The notes under the pieces are model-generated. The model did no database searches and was not told the origin of the DNA. It worked only from the letters and a program-made list of their open reading frames with translations. Shown one piece after another: positions 1 through 9,779 of a DNA stretch of 64,000 nt (position 1 is its first letter; every line of letters starts with the position of its first letter). The position numbers were made by a program, and so were the translations under genes. This stretch comes from Rhododendron vialii. Lineage: Eukaryota > Streptophyta > Magnoliopsida > Ericales > Ericaceae. The stretch lies in assembly GCF_030253575.1 (NCBI RefSeq), contig NC_080568.1:8295501-8359500 (forward strand). The letters run 5' to 3'.

Positions 1-367
1 ATCTGACCGGCCCGATTCATTCGGTTTCGATGGATATTCGGTTCGAAATCGGATGAGGTATTATCCGCCCAAAGCGATCACTTTGGGTGACAAGTGAGGT
101 GCAAACCCGACCCGACCACGGCACAACCATAAAAAGTAGCATACAGGTATGGCTAGGGTACTTCCTTGAATGAATAATTTTATACTTCGAAGAAAGGCAT
201 TATGTATAACAATGAGAAAACTGAATAAAAAAAATTAGTCGAACGGCTTAATTGAATAGCATACATGCCAAAGACTAAGGTACATATAAGAACTCAATCT
301 CATTACATAAAGAAACTAGTACGACGCATGATAAGCATGACAAAAAGCCTCATCCAGCTAACTTGTG

Positions 368-604
368 CTCCCTCCGTCTCAATTCATTCGTCCATTATCC
401 CATTTTGGGCCATTTTTCAATTGCCTATATCTTCCAATCTATAATGTTTTTCATGCTTTTCAAAACTTTGTATAATAGAACTAATCGAAAATTATCAAAC
501 AAAATCCATTTTGCATATTTTTTGAGATCCATATTAAAATATGTAAGCCATTGAAAGCTGACACAATCATCCGAAATGAAACAAATAAAAAGGGACAAAG
601 GGAG
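368..604. mobile_element. Stowaway/mariner-like MITE
   Basis: The left end reads CTCCCTCCGTCTC and the right end is its approximate inverse (GGGACAAAGGGAG), followed by TA. This is the common plant terminal motif of Stowaway-type MITEs. The interior is AT-rich and non-coding. The left TA is degraded. Two better preserved relatives lie at 19101-19316 and 61240-61477. Confidence 0.65.
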
Positions 605-689
605 TATAAAAGAAAGTATTACTCTGACTGAGTACGACTTTGGTTTGTACTTGGCACCTTTGGGGTAAGGCAAAATTTAAGAGGGCAAA

Positions 690-812
690 TATGGGTACGT
701 ACTTCGTGTACCCGGTACGCATGCAGAAGTACCATGTCAAGTACCAGTACCCAATAAGTACCCGGTACGGGTACGGCATGTTTTTGAAGTACCCGTCACC
801 CATGCTTCATAG
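690..812 (-). mobile_element. Terminal fragment of a hAT-like element with GTACC repeats
   Basis: This stretch is packed with direct and inverted GTACC/GGTAC motifs, typical of the subterminal repeats of non-autonomous hAT elements. On the minus strand the end at 812 reads CTATGAAGCATGGGTGACGG. Its first ten bases match the terminal inverted repeat of the complete hAT-like element at 48699-49088. I cannot see a matching left end, so it is probably truncated. Confidence 0.5.
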
Positions 813-1264
813 CTTACACCATACCTTGGACAGGCTTGGCAAAGCCCTTGGAGTTGGGGTCAATATCTCCAAACCAATCAGCCCAAACTGGAGCTAATAT
901 ATGACATGATGAAACCAACACAAGTTACAAGCAAAAAAGCTGTTAAAAAAATAGAGTAAAAAACAGAGGCAGCAGACACATACCACAACTACTTGCTCCG
1001 ATCTTTTTTATAAGTCAGCCAATATATCATAACTAACATTCTTATATAACACATTACTCGTAGCTAATATTTGCCTTTTCAGGGTCATTAAATGTGAAAT
1101 AAGTCAAATAACCATAAAACTAAAGTTATGCAATGAGGCTTGAGACAAACCCCAAGCAAACAAGATGATGTCAAAGCAACCATCCAGAACTAGAAACACC
1201 TATACCTTAACAGCCTATCATGAAAGAAAGAGCAAACAGGTAGGCATAAAGAAAAATAAGACAC

Positions 1265-1896
1265 CTCAAGAAGATGGAACATTCTACTTCTTAGAGAGGC
1301 CTTTGGAGAAGACTTCTCAGGAATAAAGAGGTTAGCTTTCAACTTGCCAAACTTAAGAATTTTCAATTTCCTATACAAGCTTCTTCATGCTCTTAACCCG
1401 GGAAGAGAAGACTGGGTCTTCCACAGGCCATTAGAATCTCCAAATGAAAGGGTCTTTGGAGGCCCTCTGAGATGTTTAGATGGGCTGAGAGCTAACTCAG
1501 GATAATTGACGGATGAGGTAGTGATAGGCTTCCCAGTTCCCACCATTTTACCACCTTCTCCCCGTCCTAGAATCCTATCCACACTAACCCCATCATCTGT
1601 CACCGGGCTAGAAGTAGAACACACCACTGGGAGGACGCTTGGCAACATTTGGGGGAACCACTTGTAGAAACCCACAGGCTCCAACTCACGAAGCAACTCC
1701 TCATTCAAATTATTCGAGGCAAGCACATCCAAACCTTCGGACAAAGAAGTAAAAGATGGAGCCCGACAAGCCCATAACTGACCAGAGTTCCCTTTCCCAT
1801 CTTTATAAGCTAACTAATACTTGTCAGAGCATCTTTCAAAAACAAAATTAACACAACCCAGCCTCTTCTTCTCAACCATCTCACAATAATCTGACC
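1265..1896 (-). pseudogene. Decayed coding exon with two in-frame stops, unidentified
   Basis: One minus-strand frame stays protein-like for about 210 codons, bounded by an acceptor-like site (tctctgcag before 1896) and a donor-like site (gag/gtgtct after 1265). It is broken by a TAG near 1816 and a TGA at 1385-1387; the frame continues sensibly on both sides of each. Segments such as FYKWFPQMLPSVLPVV and a Ser/Pro-rich tail are visible. I recognise no domain. It could be an old gene exon or the remains of a retroelement ORF. Confidence 0.35.
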
Positions 1897-2020
1897 CTGC
1901 AGAGACAAATTACCTACAAACTACCTACCTATGTATGTAAACTACGTGCCAAAAAATACATTATTGGGTTGTAAAAGCTGTTAAACTATATGGCTCATCA
2001 CCATGGGCTAGTGGTACCTT

Positions 2021-2460
2021 GAAGAGAGACCAACAACCAAGACCATGGCACAAGCCCTTACTATGATGCTATCAACGAACTAATTTTAGGCCATACTGGT
2101 TTGGCATCCCACTGAGAACCTGCAGGAATCCCAGAGCTACAAGTTCAAAGACCTCACCTACACAAATTCAGCCCACCAAAGTGAAAGCAAAGGCACCAAC
2201 TAACCCTTATGTTGAGACAGCTGCTAAAAAGAACTTCAAGTTCACCAATAAAGTATTATAACTACGACTACAATGTCGTGGCATTTGGAGGCAGGCTTGT
2301 GGGTAGTTCGGGGGGTTGAAGAGAAGTCAACAACCAAGACCCATGGCACAAGTCCGTACTATGACACCATCAAGAATTAATTTTAGGCTATAATGGTTTG
2401 GTATCCCACAGAGAACCTGCTGGACTTCCAGAGCTACAAGTTCAAAGCCCTGCCTATTTC
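2021..2460. repeat. Diverged tandem duplication, two copies of about 143 bp
   Basis: Copy A (2021-2163) and copy B (2318-2460) share an ordered series of blocks: CAACAACCAAGACC, ATGGCACAAG, TACTATGA, TTAATTTTAGGC, TGGTTTGG, TCCCA, GAGAACCTGC and CCAGAGCTACAAGTTCAAAG. They are offset by about 297 bp. Substitutions and small indels show that the duplication is old. No coding potential or transposon end is evident. The rest of 1897-3298 shows nothing I can name. Confidence 0.7.
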
Positions 2461-3298
2461 CATTGAGCCGTTCAAAGCGAAAGCAAAATAAAGCAAGTAG
2501 AAACTATTAATGATGTTGAAGGTAGCCAAATACATCAAAAGTACAAACAAATTAGAGAGCCAAAGTGTGTACCGATACAACAATTGTAAAGTAACTCTGA
2601 TATGGTTAGAAATCCTCCTGACTTTAAAATGACAACCATTAGCTCCTACTGGTCATGTGGGAGGAGATTTACTTTTTCATTTCTTTTATGATTCCACTAA
2701 ATCAGAACAGAAACCTATAATATCTTTTTTAATAGTTCAAGGGGAGAGAGACGAACATAAACCCAAAAGATGTGGAACTAATGCTTAAGTCATATAGGAG
2801 AAATAAAGAATGAAGAATCACCATGCTATTTATTCAATTTCTAATACACAGAAGGCTACATTAATAAAAACAAATAAACACTACATTAATGAAAACAAAC
2901 TAACACTACATTAAACAATGGAACAGTAAACAAAGAGCAAGTCTGAAGTTAGAGAAGCAAAGGAAAATTAAAACAAGAAATAAAACGTTACGCAAAGTCC
3001 CAATATTCAAATTTTATTAAAAATTAAGGGTCCAAGTGTTCAAGTTGGGTTACTTGGGTACAAGGGTTGGACAAATATCGCTTACCCACCCTTGGCATGC
3101 CCAGTTCACATGGGTACGGTAGTTGTATCATGCAACACTTTCAAAATGCCACATTGAAGCAACACAGTTTTCCACGCAGCATCACGCTCAAAAAAAAAAA
3201 ACGATAATTGGCAAATAACTGTGAACGAGAAGTCGAGAACAGACACTTCTGTCTCTATACCAAAGATGATAAAAGAGATGAACAGTCGATTCAGATTA

Positions 3299-3678
3299 CC
3301 TCTCCTTGAAGAAGCTCCATAATCATCCACTCTGATTTCTTGTATTGCTGGAGGAGTCCACTGCCGGGCTGGAGAGATGTCAGATGGACTACTAAAGTAT
3401 GGCCCAACACCATCAGATGTCGAATATTGATGATTAGAAAGATGGTTTCCTCTCACCCAGCTCCTACTTCCTCTGCTGGTTGACGATGCAGAAGAACCAT
3501 ACAATTGAATACCATCTTGAGAACCAAATGATACACCTTCTGGTTGGAACCTGAAATCCCACCTTGATGGTGGAGGTGAGAAGCTTGTATTAGTTCGCCA
3601 GTAGGGCTCGTTTGGACCCACAGACCACTCCCTGCTGGTTGCATTAGTTGCATTAGACCCATGTGGCCTTGCAGCCAC
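3299..3678 (-). CDS. Coding exon of a conserved plant protein, probably RING-type E3 ligase family
   Basis: A clean minus-strand reading frame encodes about 127 residues rich in Ser, Arg and Tyr, with the conserved-looking stretches SREWSVGPNEPYWRTNTSF, PPPSRWDFRFQPEG and SRSWVRGNHLSNHQYS, ending PPAIQEIRVDDYGASSRRG before a GT donor. From memory, similar N-terminal regions occur in a family of plant RING/U-box proteins; I cannot see the RING itself, which would lie in downstream exons. The frame has no ATG: it begins GTG-GCT-GCA, with an in-frame TAA at 3709-3711, so the start is either in a separate upstream exon or lost. No further coding exon of this protein is recognisable between 1 and 3298, so the gene may be truncated. 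Confidence 0.5.
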
Positions 3679-3680
3679 AC

Positions 3681-5719
3681 AACAGAAGGCCCCCGTCTTA
3701 GCTATGTTTTATAAACCTCACAAAAGATGTATCCAGCTTACTTCGATAAAGTTTTCGTAGCTAGTTGATAGCCAACCGAAAAATCAGTTCACTTCACAAA
3801 AATACATCATTCGGGAAATACACATTTGCTCAGACAGCTGATAAGATCCCGACGTGTACCGTCTAAGCAAGTATTTGCAATCAGTAAACCAAGTTTCAGT
3901 TCAAATGATTTCTACATAAGGGCCCGTTCATGATGGAACCAAAATAATCCGGCAAGCATCTCCTCCTAAAGTGAAGTAAACTACTAATGAACTTCACCAG
4001 TACGACATTTGAACTAGACACACATGCAGTATAGCTTCCAGGTGACCATACTTGTCCAAAATTCTCCAGTGGAAACAATGACTGCAAAAAATAAATAAAA
4101 GGAGACAAAATACTAACCATCATTAATCCGCTAGAAACCAACATGGATCCAATTAAGTCATGTGTGAGAAGACTCTGAATCATGAAGGCTAGCCACAGAG
4201 AAAATAAAGACTACTTTTCCTTTCATATTCCCTCAATTACATAATACATACGCATACATTTAAAATGTGCTTTTACATCAAGACAGGGCACAGAAAGAGA
4301 GGAAACTGATTACTTGGTTGCAGTTTCCAGAATCCAGTTCATATAAAACTTCCCCCGTTCTGTATTTGAGAAGATAAACATTCAATGTATTATCATTCAT
4401 CTTTCAGTGAGAAAACAAGTTTTGAAAATAGTCAACCATCAATCAAACAGGGCACATGCTGCGTACAAAACTACCACAATATCACAAGGAATTTGAAATT
4501 GAACTTCAATAAAATAGCATTTTAATCCCCCCAACCCACAAATGTGCAGTAAAATAATTTATTAACAACTTTACACTTTAGAAGATCATCAACCTTAACA
4601 ACAAAAACAGAAATAGTTTCACACCAATCACCACCACCAGCAACGACATGGGTAAGATGCACTAATAGGTCAGATAAAGAGCACCGAACAAATGCCGCTG
4701 AACAGGTTATAGTTTCACTGATGGCACCCCAAACATAGTTTCCATCATCAACTTATTCTTACATCAAAACCGGATACTCTTAAAAGTATTACATAATTAT
4801 ACACATGTATATACAAATGTGTGTGTATCTATTCCTAATTTCCTATTGTTCCTTTTTGGTGTGAACATCAGTTTTGATGCTTGCTCGCACTTTTTTTTCC
4901 CAACTACCCCCTTTAACTACTGGAAGAAATTGCAAAGAAGAAAGAGAAATATTGGCACCCCAAATTTCTTTCTCCCTCTTTTCTAAGTTCACATCCATAT
5001 TTCATTACGGATTAATCACAATTCAAGATTTTCCTCTTTCCATCTTTTGTATTCGCACACGTATCTTGCATGCCCGGTGAGCACATATACATATATAGAG
5101 ATGCATGCATCATGCATATATAAAGAGCAGTTCTGGCGGACAAGTGACTGCATTTTTGTACCACAATCTTTGTTACCACCTCACTTGGACGCAACCACAA
5201 CATTAGTGAGATTCATACGGGATCCGTTGTAAACAATACTACATGATCCTTCCCCTGCTACATTATAACAGCCCCCATTTACCATTCCATTCATCATATT
5301 CACTACCCTGTTCTGATCATTTTGAAAAAATTCGTCTAAAACAAATAATTAAAGTCAAAGGATCGGGCAAAAATATTGAATTTAAAAGAGGATAAAGAAT
5401 CATCTTTGAAGGGAACTATTGCCTAAAATGACTACTGAAGCCCAAAAAAATATTTCTACCACCAGCGAAATCAAAAAATCAAGAAATAACTGCCAAACCA
5501 TAATGAACAAAGACACCAAATTTTTCAAGGGAACAAATGTCTTTCCAAACACCACCAGAAAATATTCTACCAACAGAGAAACCGCAAAATTAAGAAATAA
5601 CCGTGAAACCCTAATAAAGACATAGCTATGTGTGCGTGCTCTTTTATAGAAATATATGCAGAGAGAGAGAGAGAGAGAGAGAGTAGGGTAGAGAGAGAGA
5701 GAGAGAGAGAGAGTGAGCT
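3681..5719. other. Probable intron or leader DNA of the minus-strand gene
   Basis: AT-rich sequence without any convincing exon lies between the coding exon ending at 3678 and the putative leader exon near 5.8 kb. If the two belong together this is a 5' intron of about 2 kb. Stop-rich in all frames; no transposon ends noticed. Confidence 0.4.
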
Positions 5720-5722
5720 TAC

Positions 5723-5830
5723 GGTGAGGGTAGGAGTGAAGAACTCAGCCGGAGTAGGTTGCAACGGTATTGGAAGAAATGTGAAGCGTGGGTGGGAGGC
5801 GGGGGATGAGAAAACCCTAAAAAGTCGGGG
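5723..5830 (-). other. Putative 5' untranslated exon, CT-rich leader
   Basis: On the minus strand a CT-rich non-coding stretch without ATG ends in a good donor (CCTCACC/gtaagc) at 5723, followed by two CT tracts (GA runs on the plus strand, about 5660-5713). CT-rich leaders followed by a donor are common in plant genes. It is the best candidate for the first exon of the gene whose coding exon is at 3299-3678. Placement is inferred. Confidence 0.35.
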
Positions 5831-6584
5831 AGATTAGCTTTGGCCTTTTTCCGCCGAAGCCCCTCAATTTTTGTTGTATTTCTGTTTTTTCCCTTGTTTC
5901 AACTCTTTCTTTTGCTTCCGGTTTCTTTTTCTTGTCATTCTAATAATACTATACGGGGACGACTATTCGCAATCCTTTATTTTTTTTCTTAACTCGTTAA
6001 AAATTTTCAACTAATTACAACGTGACCTCCAATGCAAAATGACTTACTTGTCCTTACACCTATACATGAAAATGACCTACATGCCCTTATGACCAAAACC
6101 CTAAATTATCTTCTTCCCATTTCCCCAAAAAATCAGTATTCACGTTTCCAACACCAGGCGTGTTCTTCATCCAACACCAAGAGTGTTCTTCATCTTCTCT
6201 TCTCCTCTTTATCTCAAGCTCTCTTTCTTGTTCATCTTCATCCTCTCTCTCAAAATTTTCAATGGAGGAGGAGCAATGACCGAATATTATATCAATAGAA
6301 GGTTCAAATCCTTCAATTGATCTATTTTTTGACCCACTTATAGGTTTGGATTTTGAAATTGAAATTGAATCAAATTCTATTGGCAACCATATGATGGCAG
6401 AGGAGAAGAAATATATTGTGATGGACATTGTATCTTGAAAGCCGCATGAGGAGGTAAGTTTTTCCATTTACAATGGCCTCTACTTTGTTGTTATTTTGGC
6501 GTCTGGTTTACAAAACCTAGTTTTTCGATGTTTTTGGTCCAAATAGAATAAAGTAAGTAGTTTCGGTAGCTAACCATTGTAAAA

Positions 6585-6890
6585 TATTACCATACTCGAC
6601 AGTTAGTTACCGAAATTGAGATACATTTTCAGCATCCAATTACCGAAATATATGTATCTTATTTTTGTTGTATGCATTTTCGACATGTAGTTACCGAAAA
6701 TATAATCTTGTTTTCAACTGCTATTTACCGAAATGTAATGTATGATTTTTGTATATATAGTTTGGCAATTGGTTACTGAATTTTGTATATATTTTCGACA
6801 TGTTCTTTTTGAAAGTGATACTTATTTTCAATAGTTATATACCGAATTCTATGTATATTTTCGACATTCACTTACCGAAACAGATCCAGA
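6585..6890. repeat. Degenerate tandem repeat, about 55-60 bp unit
   Basis: The motif TTACCGAAA recurs at least five times, alternating with TATTTTCGACA-like blocks, giving an irregular minisatellite. It lies wholly inside the TIR element at 5955-7344. No open reading frame follows the repeat period. Confidence 0.55.
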
Positions 6891-6985
6891 GAGCTAGAAA
6901 ATTTGTTTTAATGGACTTTTGAATTTTTAATACTTTCTTCAGGGTGATGCGGCGGTGGTGTTCTGGCAGGAGTGGCAGTGACGTG

Positions 6986-6987
<2 letters not shown>

Positions 6988-7026
<39 letters not shown>
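6988..7026. repeat. (GA)n microsatellite
   Basis: Uninterrupted run of about 19 GA dinucleotides within the TIR element. Confidence 0.9.
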
Positions 7027-7031
<5 letters not shown>

Positions 7032-7425
7032 CACCTTAAAGAGAGGCGGTGGTGCAGCGGCAATGTTCTGGCAAGAGTGACGGTGGTGGCTATGGAGGTG
7101 TGGGCGATGGAGGTGGTGGCTATGGGGGTGGGAAACGTAAATGGGGGTGGGGGCTTAGGGTTTCGTATTTGGATGCGTAGGGTGGGAGTGTAAGTGTAAT
7201 TTTTTGAAGGAGAAGGATATAATGGGAAGATCTGCTACATTTAATGGGTTATATGGAGAAATTTTTTTTTAAAAAATATTTTGGATGGGTTCTATGAAGG
7301 AGAGGGCCAAGGGAGAAAATAAAAGGCTACGAATAGTCGGCCCCATATTAAATACTATATGAATTTCATTGAGCAGTCTCTGTCGAGGTATGTTTTTTTT
7401 TTTTAATATTAGAACTTAGAAGAAA

Positions 7426-7829
7426 CCGTTGTGCTATTAACACAGACATTTATCACATAGATTTCGCACAAATTTTAATATGTGGTCCACTACGGGTCTC
7501 ATACAAACTATCCAAGCCGTTCATTAAATTTAGAATATTTTTTTGAATGCTCCTGTGAAAAATCAACTCAATCTGTTAAGTATAAGCATTTGATCCAATG
7601 TTCTAACTTTTCATCCAACCTCGATAAATGTTGAGAAGGAATGAAAAGTTAGAAGATTGGATCGAGTACTTATACTTATCGGATTGAGCTGATTTTTCTC
7701 GAGAGTACTCGAAAAAATATTCTAAATTTAATGAACGACTTGGATCGTTTGTGTGAGACCCGTAGTAGACCCCTCACTGATATCTGTGCAAAATTTGTGT
7801 GATAGATGTCTGTGTGGACAGACTTACTA
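7426..7829. mobile_element. Foldback Mutator-type MITE with 9-bp target duplication
   Basis: Almost the whole element is a palindrome: the left arm (through TTCATTAAATTTAGAATATT) reappears inverted in the right arm, meeting near 7630. It is flanked by the direct repeat TAGAAGAAA at 7417-7425 and 7830-7838. A 9-bp duplication with long inverted repeats is characteristic of Mutator-like elements. No coding capacity. Confidence 0.75.
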
Positions 7830-8099
7830 TAGAAGAAATCCTCTCTGAAAGAACCATTATCAATTTAGTCTGATTACTACTACACTCCGGGGAGGATCAA
7901 ACATGAATTCTAAAAATTACTTCATAACTCGTTAATTATCGGTTATTCTCTATCTTCATTTCACCCCAAGATAGACGATGACTTTGAACTTTAAATTTGC
8001 ACATGTACGCAATTACCATACACAAATTTGGATATATCCTTCTTAAAGAGGGACGGGTGTTGCAAGAGAACTAACTTTGTTTGACTTGTGTTCAAATAA

Positions 8100-8450
8100 A
8101 AATGGTACGTTTTGGCTGAATGGTGGTGGCCGACGGTGGATAGTTGCAGCACTGGTTGAGTTTTTAGGGTTAGGTTTGGTTTTGGGTTGAGATTGGGCCC
8201 TTCGGCCCTTTATCGGTTCTTAGGATTATGGGTTTTGGCCCTTGTGGATATTTCCAACCCTTGGTTGCTATTGGTGTTTATAGGGTTTTTTTCTCCTAGT
8301 TTGAGTTCAGCTTGTTGGGCCTAAATTAGTTTTCTTTGTGTGATTTGGAGAAAATGGTCTTGAGTGGTCAGGCCGGTGTACCTAAGCCCCTATTATCTAT
8401 GTACTTCGTGTTATAAGTTAATGAAATTTATTTTTGGTGATAAAAAATAA
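8100..8450 (+). mobile_element. Possible LINE or retroposon 3' end
   Basis: A GT-rich non-coding stretch ends GGTGATAAAAAATAAATAAA, like the 3' tails of plant LINEs. No reverse transcriptase sequence is visible, so this would be a heavily 5'-truncated copy. Confidence 0.3.
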
Positions 8451-8534
8451 ATAAAGTGCACGTATTTTTCTCCTAACATTATGATTGGAAAACTATTTTA
8501 ATCACGCTTCACCTTGAATTTTGATGCTCTTTCT

Positions 8535-8604
8535 TGAATGCACCACATGGAGAGTGTTCAATCATCCATCAATTCCTTGAGTTTGAATGCACCACATGGA
8601 GAGT
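8535..8604. repeat. Short direct repeat, 21 bp twice
   Basis: TGAATGCACCACATGGAGAG occurs identically at 8535 and 8584, 49 bp apart. Confidence 0.85.
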
Positions 8605-8645
8605 CTTTTTTTTAGTTTAACAACTAAATTATCGGAATCTGGTTA

Positions 8646-8990
8646 ACAATATTTTTGGAGTGTCAAAATCATTCGCTGAAGAAAAAAAAAGCTTCAGAAT
8701 TATATAGGATATCAAAATTCGTGTGCTTGGGACAAAGACAAATTGATTAATTGTTTAGACCAACATGATTAACTACTTGGGGGAATGCTATAAATTAGAT
8801 GTCAACTAGCTCTTTTTTTTGGCATTGACTTACAGTCTTTTGGGTAATTGAAAAAAAAAATGTTTAAAACAAAATTTTCGTCGCAGTATATATATATATT
8901 TTTGGATTCTTTTCTTGGATTTTTTTTTCTTAGTTCAAGTTTGAAGTTTGTTTGAGTTCTTTTCTTTATTTTTTATTAGGCCAAACCAAC
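8646..8990. repeat. Local duplication, copy 1
   Basis: About 340 bp, including GTGTGCTTGGGACAAAGACA, ATGATTAACTACTTGGGGGA and CATTGACTTACAGTCTTTTG, is repeated in the same order at 11908-11948 plus 12838-13145. This copy lacks the 889-bp insertion present in the other and so shows the empty site. Non-coding. Confidence 0.8.
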
Positions 8991-9670
8991 ATTGTTCAGG
9001 TTATATTCTACTAGGGGAAATCTTCTTTACGGCTGTTCCGTAAAGGAGAAGTTACGGAGCTTAATCGTAACCGTCCAAAGTATTTTTGGACGATTCGAAT
9101 TGAAAACCAATTATGACCGGTAATAATTGATTGTGATTAATTTTTCCCCGAAAAAGTTTCATTAAAATCTGGACCGTCCAAAACCGAAATAAACCCGCGA
9201 GGTTGAACAGCTCCTTGAAAAAGTCATCGTCATTCTACTATAGGTCCTCTAAAGGTTAATCTTCTTTCATGATTTTAGTTTTCCTTTTTATACCTTTCAG
9301 GTGTCGATCGTCAAAACGAATAACCACTTGTGGCAATCATGCCTCTTACGCTCAGTTCTCATGCATACCGGTTCGATCATGTGAACATTGCTTTCTTCTT
9401 TCTTTTCCTATAAAAAGGAACGACAGACACTTTCTTGATAAATCTGTAATAGAGCATTTTACATTTGCAATCACCTACCTTTTTAACTTAACATCAAATT
9501 TAATGCTTCCATTGTTGAGTTCGCTAATTGAGATCTTGGAGGAAACCAATGATCGATCTTGAGCTCAGATGAGTATGGATGGCATCTAAGATGGGTGCAC
9601 AGTTGATATCGGGGAATGGTGCGTAGCTGATCATTACCCAAAGGTCGTTGCAGTAGTTAGTTGGACAGCG
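8991..9670. other. Intergenic, nothing identified
   Basis: AT-rich DNA with short GGACCGTCC-like motifs typical of degraded MITEs, but no clear element ends, exon or RNA gene. Confidence 0.4.
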
Positions 9671-9779
9671 TGTGAGGTGTTAGTTATACTGCAGCTGGTG
9701 TATAGCTATTCTGTTTTTCCTTTATTCCCTTTTCATTTTCTGTTTTGGGTTATAAAAGAGAGTGGAGAAAGGGAAAAAG

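Larger units (their letters stand above)
5955..7344. mobile_element. 1.4-kb non-autonomous TIR transposon with gene-like leader
   Basis: The ends are inverted repeats of about 30 bp: the left reads GGGGACGACTATTCGCAATC and the right, inverted, GGGGCCGACTATTCGTAGCC. No transposase is visible. The left half resembles a captured plant gene 5' end: an AAACCCTAAA motif, a CT-rich leader, then ATGGAGGAGGAGC at 6262, in a frame that breaks after a few codons. The middle carries degenerate TTACCGAAA repeats and the right a GA microsatellite. An immediately flanking target duplication is not clear. Confidence 0.6.

Noticed and set aside
2021-2460. LTR pair of a small retrotransposon
   Set aside because: The two 143-bp copies lack TG...CA ends, a primer-binding site and a polypurine tract, and are separated by only about 150 bp.
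6087-6467. 126-codon minus-strand frame with a Glu/Arg-rich middle
   Set aside because: It is the complement of a CT-rich leader-like stretch within a transposon; the acidic/basic composition is a by-product of CT repeats.
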